From NCBI RefSeq assembly GCF_019207085.1, contig NZ_JAATOM010000017.1, positions 84,114 through 148,113 on the forward strand: a stretch of DNA of 64,000 bases. The letters are read 5' to 3'. Below the pieces are notes generated by a model that was not told the origin of the DNA, made no database searches, and saw nothing but the letters and a program-made list of their open reading frames with translations. This DNA comes from Variovorax sp. dw_308 (GTDB taxonomy: Bacteria > Pseudomonadota > Gammaproteobacteria > Burkholderiales > Burkholderiaceae_C). Position numbers and translations under genes: made by a program. Positions within the stretch are counted from its first letter, which is position 1. Each line of letters starts with the position of its first letter. Below are positions 1 to 8,602 of this stretch, one piece after another.

Positions 1-1
1 G

Positions 2-334
2 AACGGCAATCCGCCCGAGATGCAGACCCTGGCCTACAACACCTCGAAGACCGCGGTGATCGGCTTCACGCACACGCTGGCCGCCGAGTGGGGCAAGTAC
101 GGCATCAACGTCAACGCGATTTGCCCGGGCTTCTTCATGACCAAGATGGCGACGGGCCTGATCCAGTCGATCGGCGAGGAAAAGATGGCCAATGCCGCGC
201 CGCTGCGCCGCCTGGGCGACGAGGAAGACCTGAAGGGCCTGACGCTGCTGTACGCGAGCGATGCCGGCAAGCACATCACCGGCCAGTGGATGGCGGTGGA
301 TGGCGGCGTGAGCGTGGTTCTCGGGGCAGCCTGA
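2..334 (+). CDS. SDR family oxidoreductase, C-terminal part (5' end outside window)
   Basis: This is the C-terminal ~110 residues of a classical short-chain dehydrogenase/reductase; the open frame continues off the left edge, so the Rossmann GxxxGxG motif is not visible. The catalytic YNTSK (Tyr-x-x-x-Lys) motif is followed by the usual helix and by the 'NAICPGFFMT' segment that shapes the cofactor pocket. The C-terminus 'GQWMAVDGGVSV' is typical of FabG-like SDRs. Such enzymes reduce or oxidise ketone/alcohol groups with NAD(P)H; the substrate cannot be read from the fragment. It ends 4 nt before the thioesterase gene, so the two are probably co-transcribed with the downstream oxidoreductase and GST-like genes. 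A role in fatty-acyl or aromatic degradation is inferred from that context only. Confidence 0.9.
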   Translation, partial: NGNPPEMQTLAYNTSKTAVIGFTHTLAAEWGKYGINVNAICPGFFMTKMATGLIQSIGEEKMANAAPLRRLGDEEDLKGLTLLYASDAGKHITGQWMAVDGGVSVVLGAA

Positions 335-338
335 CGTC

Positions 339-773
339 ATGTCGATCCCATTCGGCGTCGCGATTCCGTTCGTCGACCTCCTGGGCTTCACGCTCGAGCG
401 TTTCGAGAACGGCGAGTCCGAGATGCACTACACGACGCAACCCGAGCACACCAACAGCTTTGCGGTGGCGCACGGCGGCGTCACCATGACCCTGCTCGAC
501 GTGACGATGGCCACCGCGGCGCGCAGCGTGCAGAACGACATGGGCGTGGTCACCATCGAGATGAAGACCACCTTCATGCAGGCGTCGCGCGGGCCCTTGA
601 TAGCCAAGGGGCGCCTGATGCATCGCACGGCCACCATGGCCTTCACCGAAGCCACGGTCTATGACGAGAAGGGCCGCGCTTGTTCCCATGCGACGGGCAC
701 CTTCAAATACGTGAAACGCCTTCCGGTCAGCGGCAGCGAAGTGCATGCACTGCAGCCGGTTTCAACAGACTAG
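339..773 (+). CDS. PaaI/YigI-type hotdog-fold thioesterase
   Basis: A 144-residue protein with the hotdog thioesterase signature 'AHGGVTMTLLDVTMATAA' at about residues 46-63, the N-terminal part of the central helix that lines the acyl-CoA site. The length matches the PaaI/4HBT family, whose members hydrolyse acyl-CoA thioesters in the cytoplasm. The exact acyl substrate cannot be decided. The ATG at 339 lies 4 nt after the SDR stop codon, which supports translational coupling. The downstream MDR oxidoreductase starts only 19 nt after the stop. No signal peptide or membrane segment is visible. Confidence 0.88.
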   Translation: MSIPFGVAIPFVDLLGFTLERFENGESEMHYTTQPEHTNSFAVAHGGVTMTLLDVTMATAARSVQNDMGVVTIEMKTTFMQASRGPLIAKGRLMHRTATMAFTEATVYDEKGRACSHATGTFKYVKRLPVSGSEVHALQPVSTD

Positions 774-792
774 TTTTTCCAAGAGACACCCC

Positions 793-1809
793 ATGCCCAT
801 CAACAAGCAGATCCATCTCGACAATCGCCCCGAAGGCGAGGCCACGGCGAGCAACTTCAAGCTCGTGACCACCGAAACGCCGGCGCTGGCCGACAACCAG
901 GTGCTGGTGCGCCACCATTTCATGAGCCTGGACCCCTACATGCGCGGTCGCATGAACGACTCCAAGAGCTACGCCGCCAGCCAACCCGTGGGCCACGTGT
1001 TCCAGGGCGGCACCGTGGGCGAGGTGATCGAGAGCAAGCATCCCAAGTACAAGGCGGGCGACAAGGTCGTCGGCTTCGGCGGCTGGCAGGAGTACAGCGT
1101 GGTCGATGCCTCGCAGCCCGGCGCGCTGAAGAAGGTCGACACCACGCACGTGCCGCTGTCGCATTACCTCGGGGCGGTCGGCATGCCGGGCGTGACGGCC
1201 TGGTACGGCTTGGTGAAGATCATCGCGCCGAAGGAGGGCGACACCGTCGTCATCACCGCCGCCAGTGGCGCGGTCGGCAGCGCCTTCGGTGCGCTGGCCA
1301 AGGCGCGCGGCTGCCGCGTGGTCGGCATCGCCGGCGGGCCGGACAAGTGCAAGTACGTGACCGATGAACTCGGCTTCGACGCCTGCATCGACTACCGCCA
1401 GCACCCGGACGTCAAGACGATGAGCGCGGCGCTGAAGGAATCCTGCCCCAAGGGCATCGACGGCTACTTCGAGAACGTCGGCGGCTACATCTTCGACGCG
1501 GTGCTGCTGCGCTGCAATGCCTTCGCGCGCGTCGCGCTGTGCGGCATGATCGCCGGCTACGATGGCGCGCCGATGCCGCTGGCCAACCCGGCGCTGATCC
1601 TCATCAACCGCCTGAAGATCGAAGGCTTCATCGTCAGCGAGCACATGGAAGTGTGGCCGGAGGCGCTCGCGGAACTGGGTGCGCTGGTGGGCTCCGGCAA
1701 GCTCAAGCCGCGCGAGTCGGTGGCGCAAGGCATCGAAGCCGCGCCTGAAGCGTTCCTGGGCCTGCTGAAAGGCAAGAACTTCGGCAAGCAACTCGTCAAG
1801 CTGATCTGA
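793..1809 (+). CDS. NADP-dependent oxidoreductase, MDR superfamily (PTGR/CurA-like)
   Basis: A 338-residue zinc-independent medium-chain dehydrogenase/reductase. The N-terminal half contains the family-specific 'MSLDPYMRGRM' stretch, typical of prostaglandin/leukotriene-type reductases and CurA, and 'GDKVVGFGGWQEY' follows. The nucleotide-binding motif is 'ITAASGAVGSAFGALAKARG'. Enzymes of this group reduce alpha,beta-unsaturated ketones or aldehydes with NADPH. The open frame extends upstream to 745, but the ATG at 793 is preferred because it begins the conserved N-terminus and is preceded by the purine-rich AAGAGA. It sits in a tight series behind SDR and thioesterase genes and 27 nt before a GST-like gene, suggesting an operon for handling electrophilic or acyl-CoA intermediates (inference). 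Confidence 0.92.
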   Translation: MPINKQIHLDNRPEGEATASNFKLVTTETPALADNQVLVRHHFMSLDPYMRGRMNDSKSYAASQPVGHVFQGGTVGEVIESKHPKYKAGDKVVGFGGWQEYSVVDASQPGALKKVDTTHVPLSHYLGAVGMPGVTAWYGLVKIIAPKEGDTVVITAASGAVGSAFGALAKARGCRVVGIAGGPDKCKYVTDELGFDACIDYRQHPDVKTMSAALKESCPKGIDGYFENVGGYIFDAVLLRCNAFARVALCGMIAGYDGAPMPLANPALILINRLKIEGFIVSEHMEVWPEALAELGALVGSGKLKPRESVAQGIEAAPEAFLGLLKGKNFGKQLVKLI

Positions 1810-1836
1810 ACAAAATCACCTGAACGAAAGACCACG

Positions 1837-2775
1837 ATGGCCGACCTGATCCTGCACCACTACGCCACCTCGCCGTTCTCGGAGAAGGTGCGGCTCATCC
1901 TCGGCGCGAAGAAGCTGCCGTGGAAGTCGGTCTTCATCCCGCCGATCATGCCCAAGCCCGACGTGGAGGTGCTGACCGGCGGCTACCGCAAGACGCCGTT
2001 CCTGCAGATCGGCGCCGACATGTACTGCGACACCGCGCTGATCGCCGACGTGCTCGAGCACCTGCAACCCGAGCCGACGCTGTACCCCGAGCCCGAGAAA
2101 GGCCTGTCGCGCATCCTCGCGCAGTGGGCCGACAGCACGCTGTTCTGGGCCGCCATGGCCTGGAACCTGCAGCCAAAGGGCGCGGCCGAGGTGTTCTCCA
2201 AGGCGCCGCCCGAAGCCGCCAAGGCCTTTGGCGAAGACCGCGGCAAGATGAGCGCCGGCAACATGACGCGCCTGCGCCCGGCCGATGCCACGAGCGCCTA
2301 CAAGTCGTACCTGCGCCGCCTCTCGGACATGTTCGACGACAAGCCCTTCATGCTGGGCGAGGCGCCGTGCATTGCCGACTTCGCGGCCTACCACCCGCTC
2401 TGGTACACGCGCCGCATCGACTCTGTACGCGGCATCCTCGACCTGACGCCGGGCGTGGTCGACTGGATGGAGCGCATGTACGCCATCGGCCACGGCGCGC
2501 CGGAGAAGTTCACCGCCGAGGAAGCCATCGCCGTGGCCAAGTCGACGCGGCCGCACACGCTGCTGACCGACAGCACCTTCCAGGACGACCACGGCATTGC
2601 GCTGGGCAGCGACGTCACGGTGCGCGCGGAGAGCTTCGGCCTCGAGGAGACAGCCGGCAAGCTGGTCGCGGCCACGCGCACGCACTACACGCTGGAGCGC
2701 AGCAACGAGCGTGTGGGCACGGTGCACGTGCACTTCCCGCGCATCGGGTACGTGCTGCGCAAGGCGGAAGGCTGA
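1837..2775 (+). CDS. Glutathione S-transferase family protein with C-terminal extension
   Basis: A 312-residue protein whose N-terminal thioredoxin-like domain reads 'LHHYATSPFSEKVRLILG' (residues 5-22). In GSTs the Ser of this 'SPFSEKVR' helix activates glutathione. A helical C-terminal domain follows to about residue 220. Beyond it is an unusual tail of about 85 residues predicted to be beta-rich ('GIALGSDVTVRAESFG', 'ERVGTVHVHFPRIGYVLR'), which makes the protein longer than a typical 200-230-residue GST. The gene lies 27 nt downstream of the MDR reductase and 33 nt upstream of an exported FAD oxidoreductase. Conjugation or isomerisation of an electrophile is plausible; the substrate is unknown. 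Confidence 0.85.
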   Translation: MADLILHHYATSPFSEKVRLILGAKKLPWKSVFIPPIMPKPDVEVLTGGYRKTPFLQIGADMYCDTALIADVLEHLQPEPTLYPEPEKGLSRILAQWADSTLFWAAMAWNLQPKGAAEVFSKAPPEAAKAFGEDRGKMSAGNMTRLRPADATSAYKSYLRRLSDMFDDKPFMLGEAPCIADFAAYHPLWYTRRIDSVRGILDLTPGVVDWMERMYAIGHGAPEKFTAEEAIAVAKSTRPHTLLTDSTFQDDHGIALGSDVTVRAESFGLEETAGKLVAATRTHYTLERSNERVGTVHVHFPRIGYVLRKAEG

Positions 2776-2808
2776 CGCGCAAGGGGGACACCCTCAGAAT
2801 CAGGCGCC

Positions 2809-4629
2809 ATGAACCCTGGTTCCATTACGAGGCGGCGGGTGCTGCAGGCCATGGCGGGCGGCGTTCTGGTCGCGCCCTTGGGCGTCATTCCGTGGCGCGC
2901 CCGGGCCGCTACATCGCCAGGTGCGCGCGTTCGACCCGGTGAACCGGGCTGGCCTTCGGACGAGGCCTGGCAAGGGCTCGGCCAGCAGGTCGAAGGCGCG
3001 CTCCTCAAGGTGCAGACGCCGCTGGATGCCTGCGTGGCGACGCCGACCAGCGCGGCTTGCGCGCAGCTTTTCAAGGCCGTCAAGAACCCTTACTTCACCG
3101 GCGACGATGTCGCGCTGACGCAGACCCTGGGTTGGGTCGATGCATGGACCTCGAAGCCCAGTGCGTATGCGGTGGCGGCGCGCAGCACCCGGGATGTGGT
3201 CGCCGCCGTCGACTTCGCGCGGCAGAACAGGCTGCGGCTGGTGGTGAAGGGCGGCGGCCACAGCTACCAGGGCACCTCGAATTGCGCCGATTCGCTGCTG
3301 GTGTGGACGCGCCGAATGAATGGCGTCCAGATGCACGACAGCTTCGTGCCCGCGGGCTGCGATGCCGTGCCGCGGCGCGCAGTGAGCATGGGCGCCGGCG
3401 CGGTCTGGGCGCATGCCTATGACGCGGTGACGACGCAGGCTGGCGGCTATGTGCAGGGAGGAGGGTGCACCACCGTCGGCGTGGCGGGGCTGGTGCAGAG
3501 CGGCGGCTTCGGCAGCTTCTCGAAGCGGTACGGCACGGCCGCCGGCAGCCTGCTGGAGGCCGAGGTCGTCACTGCCGATGGCGCGGTGCGGATCGCCAAC
3601 GCCTGCACGAATCCGGAGCTGTTCTGGGGGCTCAAGGGCGGAGGCGGCGGCAGCCTCGGCATCGTGACCCGGGTGAGCTTGCGCGTGCACGAACTGCCCG
3701 AGGAATTCGGCGCGGTGAACATGTCGGTCAAGGCGCTGTCGCCGCAGGCGTATCGGCGGCTGATCGGGCTCATGGTCGAACACTACGCGAGGAACCTCAT
3801 GAACCCGCACTGGGGCGAGCAGATCCGCGTGCGGCCGGACAACGTCCTGCGCGTGTCGATGGTGTTCCAGGGCCTGAACCGCGGGCAGGCGCAGATGGCA
3901 TGGCAGCCCTTCATCGACGCGGTGGCGAGTGCACCGGGGGACTTCTGGTTCGAGTCGGCGCCCTTCATCGCGTCGCTGTCGGCGCGCGAGTTCTGGTCGG
4001 CGACGACGTTCAAGAAGCTGGCGGGCGTGCTCGCGACAGACGACCGGCCCGGCGCGCCGAAGTCCAACGTTTTCTGGCCCGGCGACCAGGGGCAGGCCGG
4101 CCAGTTCCTGCATGGCTACGACTCCGCCTGGCTGCCTGCATCGCTGCTGCGCGATGACCGGCGCGACGCCTTGTGCGATGCGCTGTTCGCGGCATCGCGG
4201 CACACGGGCATCGGGCTGCACACGAACAAGGGATTGGCCGGCGCGTCGGCCGAGGCGATCGCGGCGGCCAGGGACACGGCCACGAATCCGCTGATGCTCG
4301 ACGCCTTTGCGCTGGCCATCATGGGCGCGGAAGAGCAGCCGGCCTATCCTGGCGTCGCGGGCCATGAGCCTGATGTCGCGCGAGGCCGCCTGCGGGCGCA
4401 AGCCATCGCACGCGCCGTCGCCGAGCTGCGCAGGGTCGCGCCCAATGGCGGCGCCTATGTCTCGGAGAGCAACTACTTCGAGCCGGACTTCCAGCGCCAG
4501 TACTGGGGCACGAACTACCCGCGCCTGCAGGCAGTGAAGGCCCGCTACGACCCCGATGGCCTGTTCTTCGTCCACAACGGCGTGGGCAGCGAAGGCTGGA
4601 GCACCGACGGCTTCAACCGCACGGCTTGA
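2809..4629 (+). CDS. Tat-exported FAD-dependent oxidoreductase (berberine-bridge type)
   Basis: A 606-residue flavoprotein. The N-terminus has an RR-containing signal, 'RRRVLQAMAGG', followed by a hydrophobic stretch and 'RARA', as expected for Tat export of a folded, flavinylated protein. The FAD_binding_4 (PCMH) domain shows 'LVVKGGGHSYQGTS', whose His is the usual covalent FAD attachment site, and the second loop 'GGGCTTVGVAGLVQSGGFG'. The C-terminal BBE segment 'NYFEPDFQRQYWGTNYPRL' and 'YDPDGLFFVHNGVG' is intact. Such enzymes oxidise alcohols, sugars or aromatic substrates and pass electrons to O2. The substrate is unknown. It follows the GST-like gene by 33 nt but could be expressed separately. 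Confidence 0.9.
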   Translation: MNPGSITRRRVLQAMAGGVLVAPLGVIPWRARAATSPGARVRPGEPGWPSDEAWQGLGQQVEGALLKVQTPLDACVATPTSAACAQLFKAVKNPYFTGDDVALTQTLGWVDAWTSKPSAYAVAARSTRDVVAAVDFARQNRLRLVVKGGGHSYQGTSNCADSLLVWTRRMNGVQMHDSFVPAGCDAVPRRAVSMGAGAVWAHAYDAVTTQAGGYVQGGGCTTVGVAGLVQSGGFGSFSKRYGTAAGSLLEAEVVTADGAVRIANACTNPELFWGLKGGGGGSLGIVTRVSLRVHELPEEFGAVNMSVKALSPQAYRRLIGLMVEHYARNLMNPHWGEQIRVRPDNVLRVSMVFQGLNRGQAQMAWQPFIDAVASAPGDFWFESAPFIASLSAREFWSATTFKKLAGVLATDDRPGAPKSNVFWPGDQGQAGQFLHGYDSAWLPASLLRDDRRDALCDALFAASRHTGIGLHTNKGLAGASAEAIAAARDTATNPLMLDAFALAIMGAEEQPAYPGVAGHEPDVARGRLRAQAIARAVAELRRVAPNGGAYVSESNYFEPDFQRQYWGTNYPRLQAVKARYDPDGLFFVHNGVGSEGWSTDGFNRTA

Positions 4630-4786
4630 GCGGGAGCGCCCGCACAAGCCACGGCGCATCTGGCGACTTGTCCGGAGCCTCCCAGGCCATCTCGTCGCCT
4701 GAACGACAGCCCGGACGCGCGCAACGGGGTCCAATAGCCGACGGACTTCATTCCTCAGTTTTCAGAGACATCACAGGACGGCATCC

Positions 4787-5692
4787 ATGATTCAGGACTT
4801 CAAGGGCAAGACGGCAGTACTCACCGGCGCGGGCTCGGGCTTCGGGCTCGAATGCGCGCGCATCGGCGCGGCGCGGGGCATGAACCTCGTTCTCGTCGAC
4901 GTGCAGCAGGACGCGCTCGATGCGGCGCAAGCAGAGATGGAAGCCGCCGGCGCGCAGGTGCTGGCACGCAAGGTCGACGTTTCGAACACCGCGCAGATGG
5001 AACAACTGGCCGCGGATGTGAAGGCACGTTTCGGCGCGCCGCATTTCGTCTTCAACAATGCCGGCGTAGGCGCCGGTGGCCTGGTGTGGGAGAACACCGT
5101 GGCCGACTGGGAATGGGTGCTCGGCGTCGACCTCTGGGGCGTGGTGCACGGCGTGCGCCTGTTCGTGCCGATGATGCTCGAGGCGGCGGCCAAGGATCCG
5201 GATTACCGCGGCCACATCACCAACACCGCCAGCATGGCCGGCCTGTTGACGCCGCCGAACATGGGCATCTACAACGCGGCCAAGGCGGCCGTCGTGAGCC
5301 TGACCGAGACGATGTACCAGGACCTGACGCTGGTCACCGACCAGATCGGCGCCAGCCTGCTGTGCCCTTACTTCGTGCCCACCGGCATCACCAGGAGCGA
5401 GCGCAACCGTCCCGATGCGCCGACACAGGCCCAGCTCACCAAGAGCCAGCTCATCGGCCAGGCCATGAGCGACAAGGCGGTGAGCAGCGGCAAGGTGACG
5501 GCAGCAGAGGTCGCGAACAAGGTGTTCGACGCCATCAGCGCAAACCAGTTCTATGTGTTCAGCCACCCGAAGGCGCTCGGCAACGTCAAGAGTCGCATGG
5601 AGAACATCGTGTCGATCACCAACCCGGCCGACCCGTTCCTCGAGCGGCCCGAGATCGGCATTGCGTTGCGCGCGCAGCTCCGCACGCCCTGA
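4787..5692 (+). CDS. SDR family oxidoreductase
   Basis: A complete 301-residue classical SDR. The cofactor motif TGAGSGFG lies at residues 11-18, 'FNNAG' at about 88-92, and the catalytic Ser region ('TASMAG') precedes 'YNAAK' (Tyr-Asn-Ala-Ala-Lys). 'VDVQQDALDAA' after the second strand suggests an acidic residue at the cofactor ribose site, which favours NAD(H) (inference). The C-terminal portion is longer than FabG, which is common in SDRs acting on larger substrates. The ATG at 4787 has 'ACAGGACGG' about 8 nt upstream. It is separated from the FAD oxidoreductase by 157 bases, so it probably has its own promoter. Confidence 0.92.
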   Translation: MIQDFKGKTAVLTGAGSGFGLECARIGAARGMNLVLVDVQQDALDAAQAEMEAAGAQVLARKVDVSNTAQMEQLAADVKARFGAPHFVFNNAGVGAGGLVWENTVADWEWVLGVDLWGVVHGVRLFVPMMLEAAAKDPDYRGHITNTASMAGLLTPPNMGIYNAAKAAVVSLTETMYQDLTLVTDQIGASLLCPYFVPTGITRSERNRPDAPTQAQLTKSQLIGQAMSDKAVSSGKVTAAEVANKVFDAISANQFYVFSHPKALGNVKSRMENIVSITNPADPFLERPEIGIALRAQLRTP

Positions 5693-5790
5693 CACCGCGA
5701 CGGGTGTTGTTGCAGGGCGGTTCCGCGGATTGGTGACAATCGAGCTTTACCCAGCGATCCGGCCCGGATCGACAGGAGCTGACTCATGGG

Positions 5791-6354
5791 ATGCCCTTGG
5801 AAGCGCTGAAGACCCAGTGCCGCGGCTGCGCGCTGTTCGACACCGCCATCGGACCGTGCTGCATCGCGTGGAACGCGCAAGCGATCGTGGCGGTGCAACT
5901 GCCGGAAGCCAATCCTGCCTGCACCCGGGCGCGGCTGTTGCAGGGCACCGGCGCTCTGGAGGATGGCGAGCCGCCGCCGTTCGCGCAGGCAGCGATCGAG
6001 GGCGTGCAGGCCCTGATGCAGGGTAGCTCACGCGACTTGCGCGAAGTACCGCTCGACATGTCGGGCGTACCCGAGTTTCATCAGCGCGTGTACGCCATCG
6101 CCCGCCGTATCGGCCCTGGTCACACGCGCACCTATGGCGAGGTGGCGCAGGAACTGGGCGACAAGGGCCTGGCGCGGGCTGTCGGCCAGGCGCTGGGGCG
6201 CAATCCGTTCGCGCCCATCGTGCCGTGCCACCGCGTGCTCGCGGCCAATGGCAAGCCGGGCGGATTTTCCGGCGGCAGCGGCGTGCCGACCAAGCTGCGC
6301 ATGCTGGCCATTGAGGGCACTTCGCCGAGCGGGTCGCTGGCGCTGTTCGACTAG
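5791..6354 (+). CDS. ogt: Methylated-DNA--[protein]-cysteine S-methyltransferase
   Basis: A 187-residue O6-alkylguanine-DNA alkyltransferase. The active-site motif 'IVPCHRVLAANG' contains the suicide acceptor Cys146, and the DNA-binding/hinge region reads 'YAIARRIGPGHTRTYGEVAQ'. The protein transfers alkyl groups from O6-alkylguanine to its own cysteine. It has an N-terminal extension with several cysteines ('CRGCALF', 'GPCCIAW') that resembles Ogt rather than Ada. The best Shine-Dalgarno (AGGAG, 5773-5777) is 13 nt from this ATG but 8 nt from an out-of-frame ATG at 5786, which opens a 7-codon mini-ORF overlapping the true start. No Ada-type N-terminal domain is present. Confidence 0.93.
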   Translation: MPLEALKTQCRGCALFDTAIGPCCIAWNAQAIVAVQLPEANPACTRARLLQGTGALEDGEPPPFAQAAIEGVQALMQGSSRDLREVPLDMSGVPEFHQRVYAIARRIGPGHTRTYGEVAQELGDKGLARAVGQALGRNPFAPIVPCHRVLAANGKPGGFSGGSGVPTKLRMLAIEGTSPSGSLALFD

Positions 6355-6384
6355 CGTGCTGTGCCAGCTTGACGTTCGTGCGTC

Positions 6385-8019
6385 ATGGAGCACCACAGCG
6401 ATCCGGAGAAGGCGAGTGTGGCATCCGCGCCGATAGCAAACAGACGGCACCGCGTCGTGAGACTGATCGACTGTGTCTGGAACGCCATCCTGCTGATACC
6501 AGCCCTGTGGATCTTTGGGTCCACGCACCTTCGAGATCCCGGGGCTGCTTACCTCGTTATCGCAAGCGCGGCGTTCTTTGGCTTGCTTCGGGCGATCCTG
6601 GGGCTTCGAGTGTTCCTGGTGCTGACCTATGTACCGGCGCTGTTCGGTGTTCTGGCCGTGGGAGCCGATTGGCTACGCGATGTCAACCTTCTCGAGGCGG
6701 CCCTGATCCGGCCGGATCCACGCGAAGCATGGCCGGTCATCCAGCCTTATGTCGTGTGGATAGCCCTGGCCGCGCTCCTGTTCGCCACGCCGATCTGGGT
6801 GTTGTTCCGCACGCCATCCACCCGGACGGCGCGCCGGAAGCGGTCTTCGGCAACTCTCGCGGCCATCACCGTCGCCTTGGTCATGGTCGGCGCGGTCTTT
6901 CATCGCACTGTGCTGAGGGCGTGGCCGCTGAATGTCATTTCCGTGGCCGCCGCTTCTGCGATCGGCCGCGACGACTTCATCCCGACGGCATCGGCTTATG
7001 CGGCCACCAATCCGCGCTCGGCAACCGCGAACTGGGGCGCCTCGCGGTTGCCGGGCCTTCATCCGCAGAACGAGATATACATCCTCATCATCGGGGAATC
7101 GGTGCGTGCCGATCGGCTCGGCGCATGCGGCGGGCAAAAGCAGGTCGGCATCCAGCACGACGCGATCATCTATTGCGACGTGACGTCCGGCTCCAGCAGT
7201 ACGCACACGTCGGTCCCTCTGCTCGTCTCGCGCGAAATGCCTGGCGGTGCATATCGGGTCAGCAAGGACGCAACCTTCATGAAGGCCTTCGAGGAGGCGG
7301 GGTTTCACACCTATTGGCTCGCTCTCCAGGAAAGAGGCATTGCCTGGCCTGACGCCGAAATCGACATGTTCCTGACAGCGAAGAGAACCGATCGGGAAAG
7401 CCTTCTGCCATCGCTCAGATCGGTGCTCGCGCAGAACGCGCCCAGGAAACTGATCGTGCTGCATGCCTACGGCGCACACTTTTCGTACTGTGATCGCTAT
7501 GACCCGGCAACGGCTGCTTTCCAGGCAGATTGCTCGAAGCTTTCTGAATTCCCGGATGAATCCACGCTTCCGGATTTCCTGCGTGCCTATGACAACGCCG
7601 TCAATGAATCCCTCCGGTTCGTCGATGCCGTGATCTCGGAGGTGGCGCAGGCGGGCGGCTCTTCCTTCGTGATGTTCACGCCTGACCATGGCGAGAACCT
7701 GCTCGACGACGAGCGAAAGCTCTTTCAGCACGCGCTGAAAGATCCAACGCATTGGGACACGAGAGTCCCGGTCGTCATGTGGGCGAGCGACGAATGGCGC
7801 GCCGCCAACGCCGCGCGATGGGAACGGCTCCGCGCCAACCAAGGAGCGAAGGCGATGCATGCCGACCTGGTGCCCACGCTGCTCAACGCTGCGGCCATCA
7901 GGTATGTCGACGAGCGGCAGGTGGCTGTCGATCTCGGAGCGATGTCACCGGCTGCTGACAGAACCCGGTGGGTCATGCGACGCCTCGGTGAAAAGGTGGA
8001 TGGCGATCGACTGCGCTGA
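6385..8019 (+). CDS. Phosphoethanolamine-transferase-like membrane sulfatase-fold enzyme
   Basis: A 544-residue protein with four to five N-terminal membrane segments (about residues 25-185) followed by a periplasmic sulfatase-fold domain. 'IYILIIGESVRADRLGACGG' contains the metal/nucleophile site, with Ser239 where EptA and MCR enzymes have Thr; 'SGSSSTHTSVP' and 'FTPDHGENLLDD' provide further metal and catalytic positions. This matches the EptA/CptA group, which moves phosphoethanolamine from phosphatidylethanolamine onto lipid A or core sugars. The Ser variant and the 'GACGG' context look closer to CptA than to EptA (inference). No two-component genes lie next to it. Start at 6385, just downstream of ogt on the same strand. 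Confidence 0.82.
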   Translation: MEHHSDPEKASVASAPIANRRHRVVRLIDCVWNAILLIPALWIFGSTHLRDPGAAYLVIASAAFFGLLRAILGLRVFLVLTYVPALFGVLAVGADWLRDVNLLEAALIRPDPREAWPVIQPYVVWIALAALLFATPIWVLFRTPSTRTARRKRSSATLAAITVALVMVGAVFHRTVLRAWPLNVISVAAASAIGRDDFIPTASAYAATNPRSATANWGASRLPGLHPQNEIYILIIGESVRADRLGACGGQKQVGIQHDAIIYCDVTSGSSSTHTSVPLLVSREMPGGAYRVSKDATFMKAFEEAGFHTYWLALQERGIAWPDAEIDMFLTAKRTDRESLLPSLRSVLAQNAPRKLIVLHAYGAHFSYCDRYDPATAAFQADCSKLSEFPDESTLPDFLRAYDNAVNESLRFVDAVISEVAQAGGSSFVMFTPDHGENLLDDERKLFQHALKDPTHWDTRVPVVMWASDEWRAANAARWERLRANQGAKAMHADLVPTLLNAAAIRYVDERQVAVDLGAMSPAADRTRWVMRRLGEKVDGDRLR

Positions 8020-8185
8020 GAACGGGCCGGCAAGCAGGACACGCAGCTGCGCGACTACTTCTCACAGTGATGGCCCATCGGGTTGGCGCGCGTCATGCGT
8101 TGACGCGCGAACTGTTCCTTTTCCTACCTGTCGCTGCCGCACGGCTGCACATGCTTTGCGCCTCTTTCTTTTTTGGGAGACGCCC

Positions 8186-8590
8186 ATGTTGCAACCCTTC
8201 AGTCTGGACCCGAGCATGGTGTCCTTGATTGGCAAGACCTTCTATCCGACCGGCTATTCACTGGTGATGTTTCCCGATGGAGCCGATGCCAACGCGACCG
8301 GGGATCGCCTTTCCGCCGAGATGCCGGAGAGCAATGTATTCCTGCTCGAACCGGCCACGATCCTGCGGCAGATCACGCCGACCGTGGATGACGCTGACAA
8401 TCCGCTGCCTTCCGCCGGTACGGAAGGCGCCACCGTGCGGGCCTACACGAAGCTGGCGCTCGAAGGCCACCACGGGCTGCTGGTCGAGACGCCGGATGCA
8501 GAGTCGGCGGAACGCATGATGCAGGTGGTCCGGCAGGTTCCGTATGCGATGGCTCAGCGCTACCGCGCGCTGGTCATCGAGGATCTCTAG
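8186..8590 (+). CDS. Hypothetical protein, 134 aa
   Basis: A small soluble protein beginning MLQPFSLDPSM, with no signal peptide or membrane segment. The ATG at 8186 is preferred because GGGAGA stands about 7 nt upstream; the same frame is open further upstream but only through a region with no coding look. Mixed alpha/beta composition, with a possible ferredoxin-like unit towards the C-terminus ('HHGLLVETPDAESAERMMQV'). I do not recognise the family. The convergent transglutaminase-like gene ends 12 nt away, and the upstream 166 bases (8020-8185) hold the likely promoter. Confidence 0.7.
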   Translation: MLQPFSLDPSMVSLIGKTFYPTGYSLVMFPDGADANATGDRLSAEMPESNVFLLEPATILRQITPTVDDADNPLPSAGTEGATVRAYTKLALEGHHGLLVETPDAESAERMMQVVRQVPYAMAQRYRALVIEDL

Positions 8591-8602
8591 AGTGAGGCTG
8601 GC

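Noticed and set aside
740..751. AGTGCATGCACT palindrome near the thioesterase stop, followed by a T-run
   Set aside because: Lies inside the coding end and too short a stem for an intrinsic terminator; the next gene starts within 20 nt.
2800..4734. 644-codon minus-strand frame over the FAD oxidoreductase
   Set aside because: Arg-rich shadow with no motif; the plus-strand enzyme has intact FAD motifs and a signal peptide.
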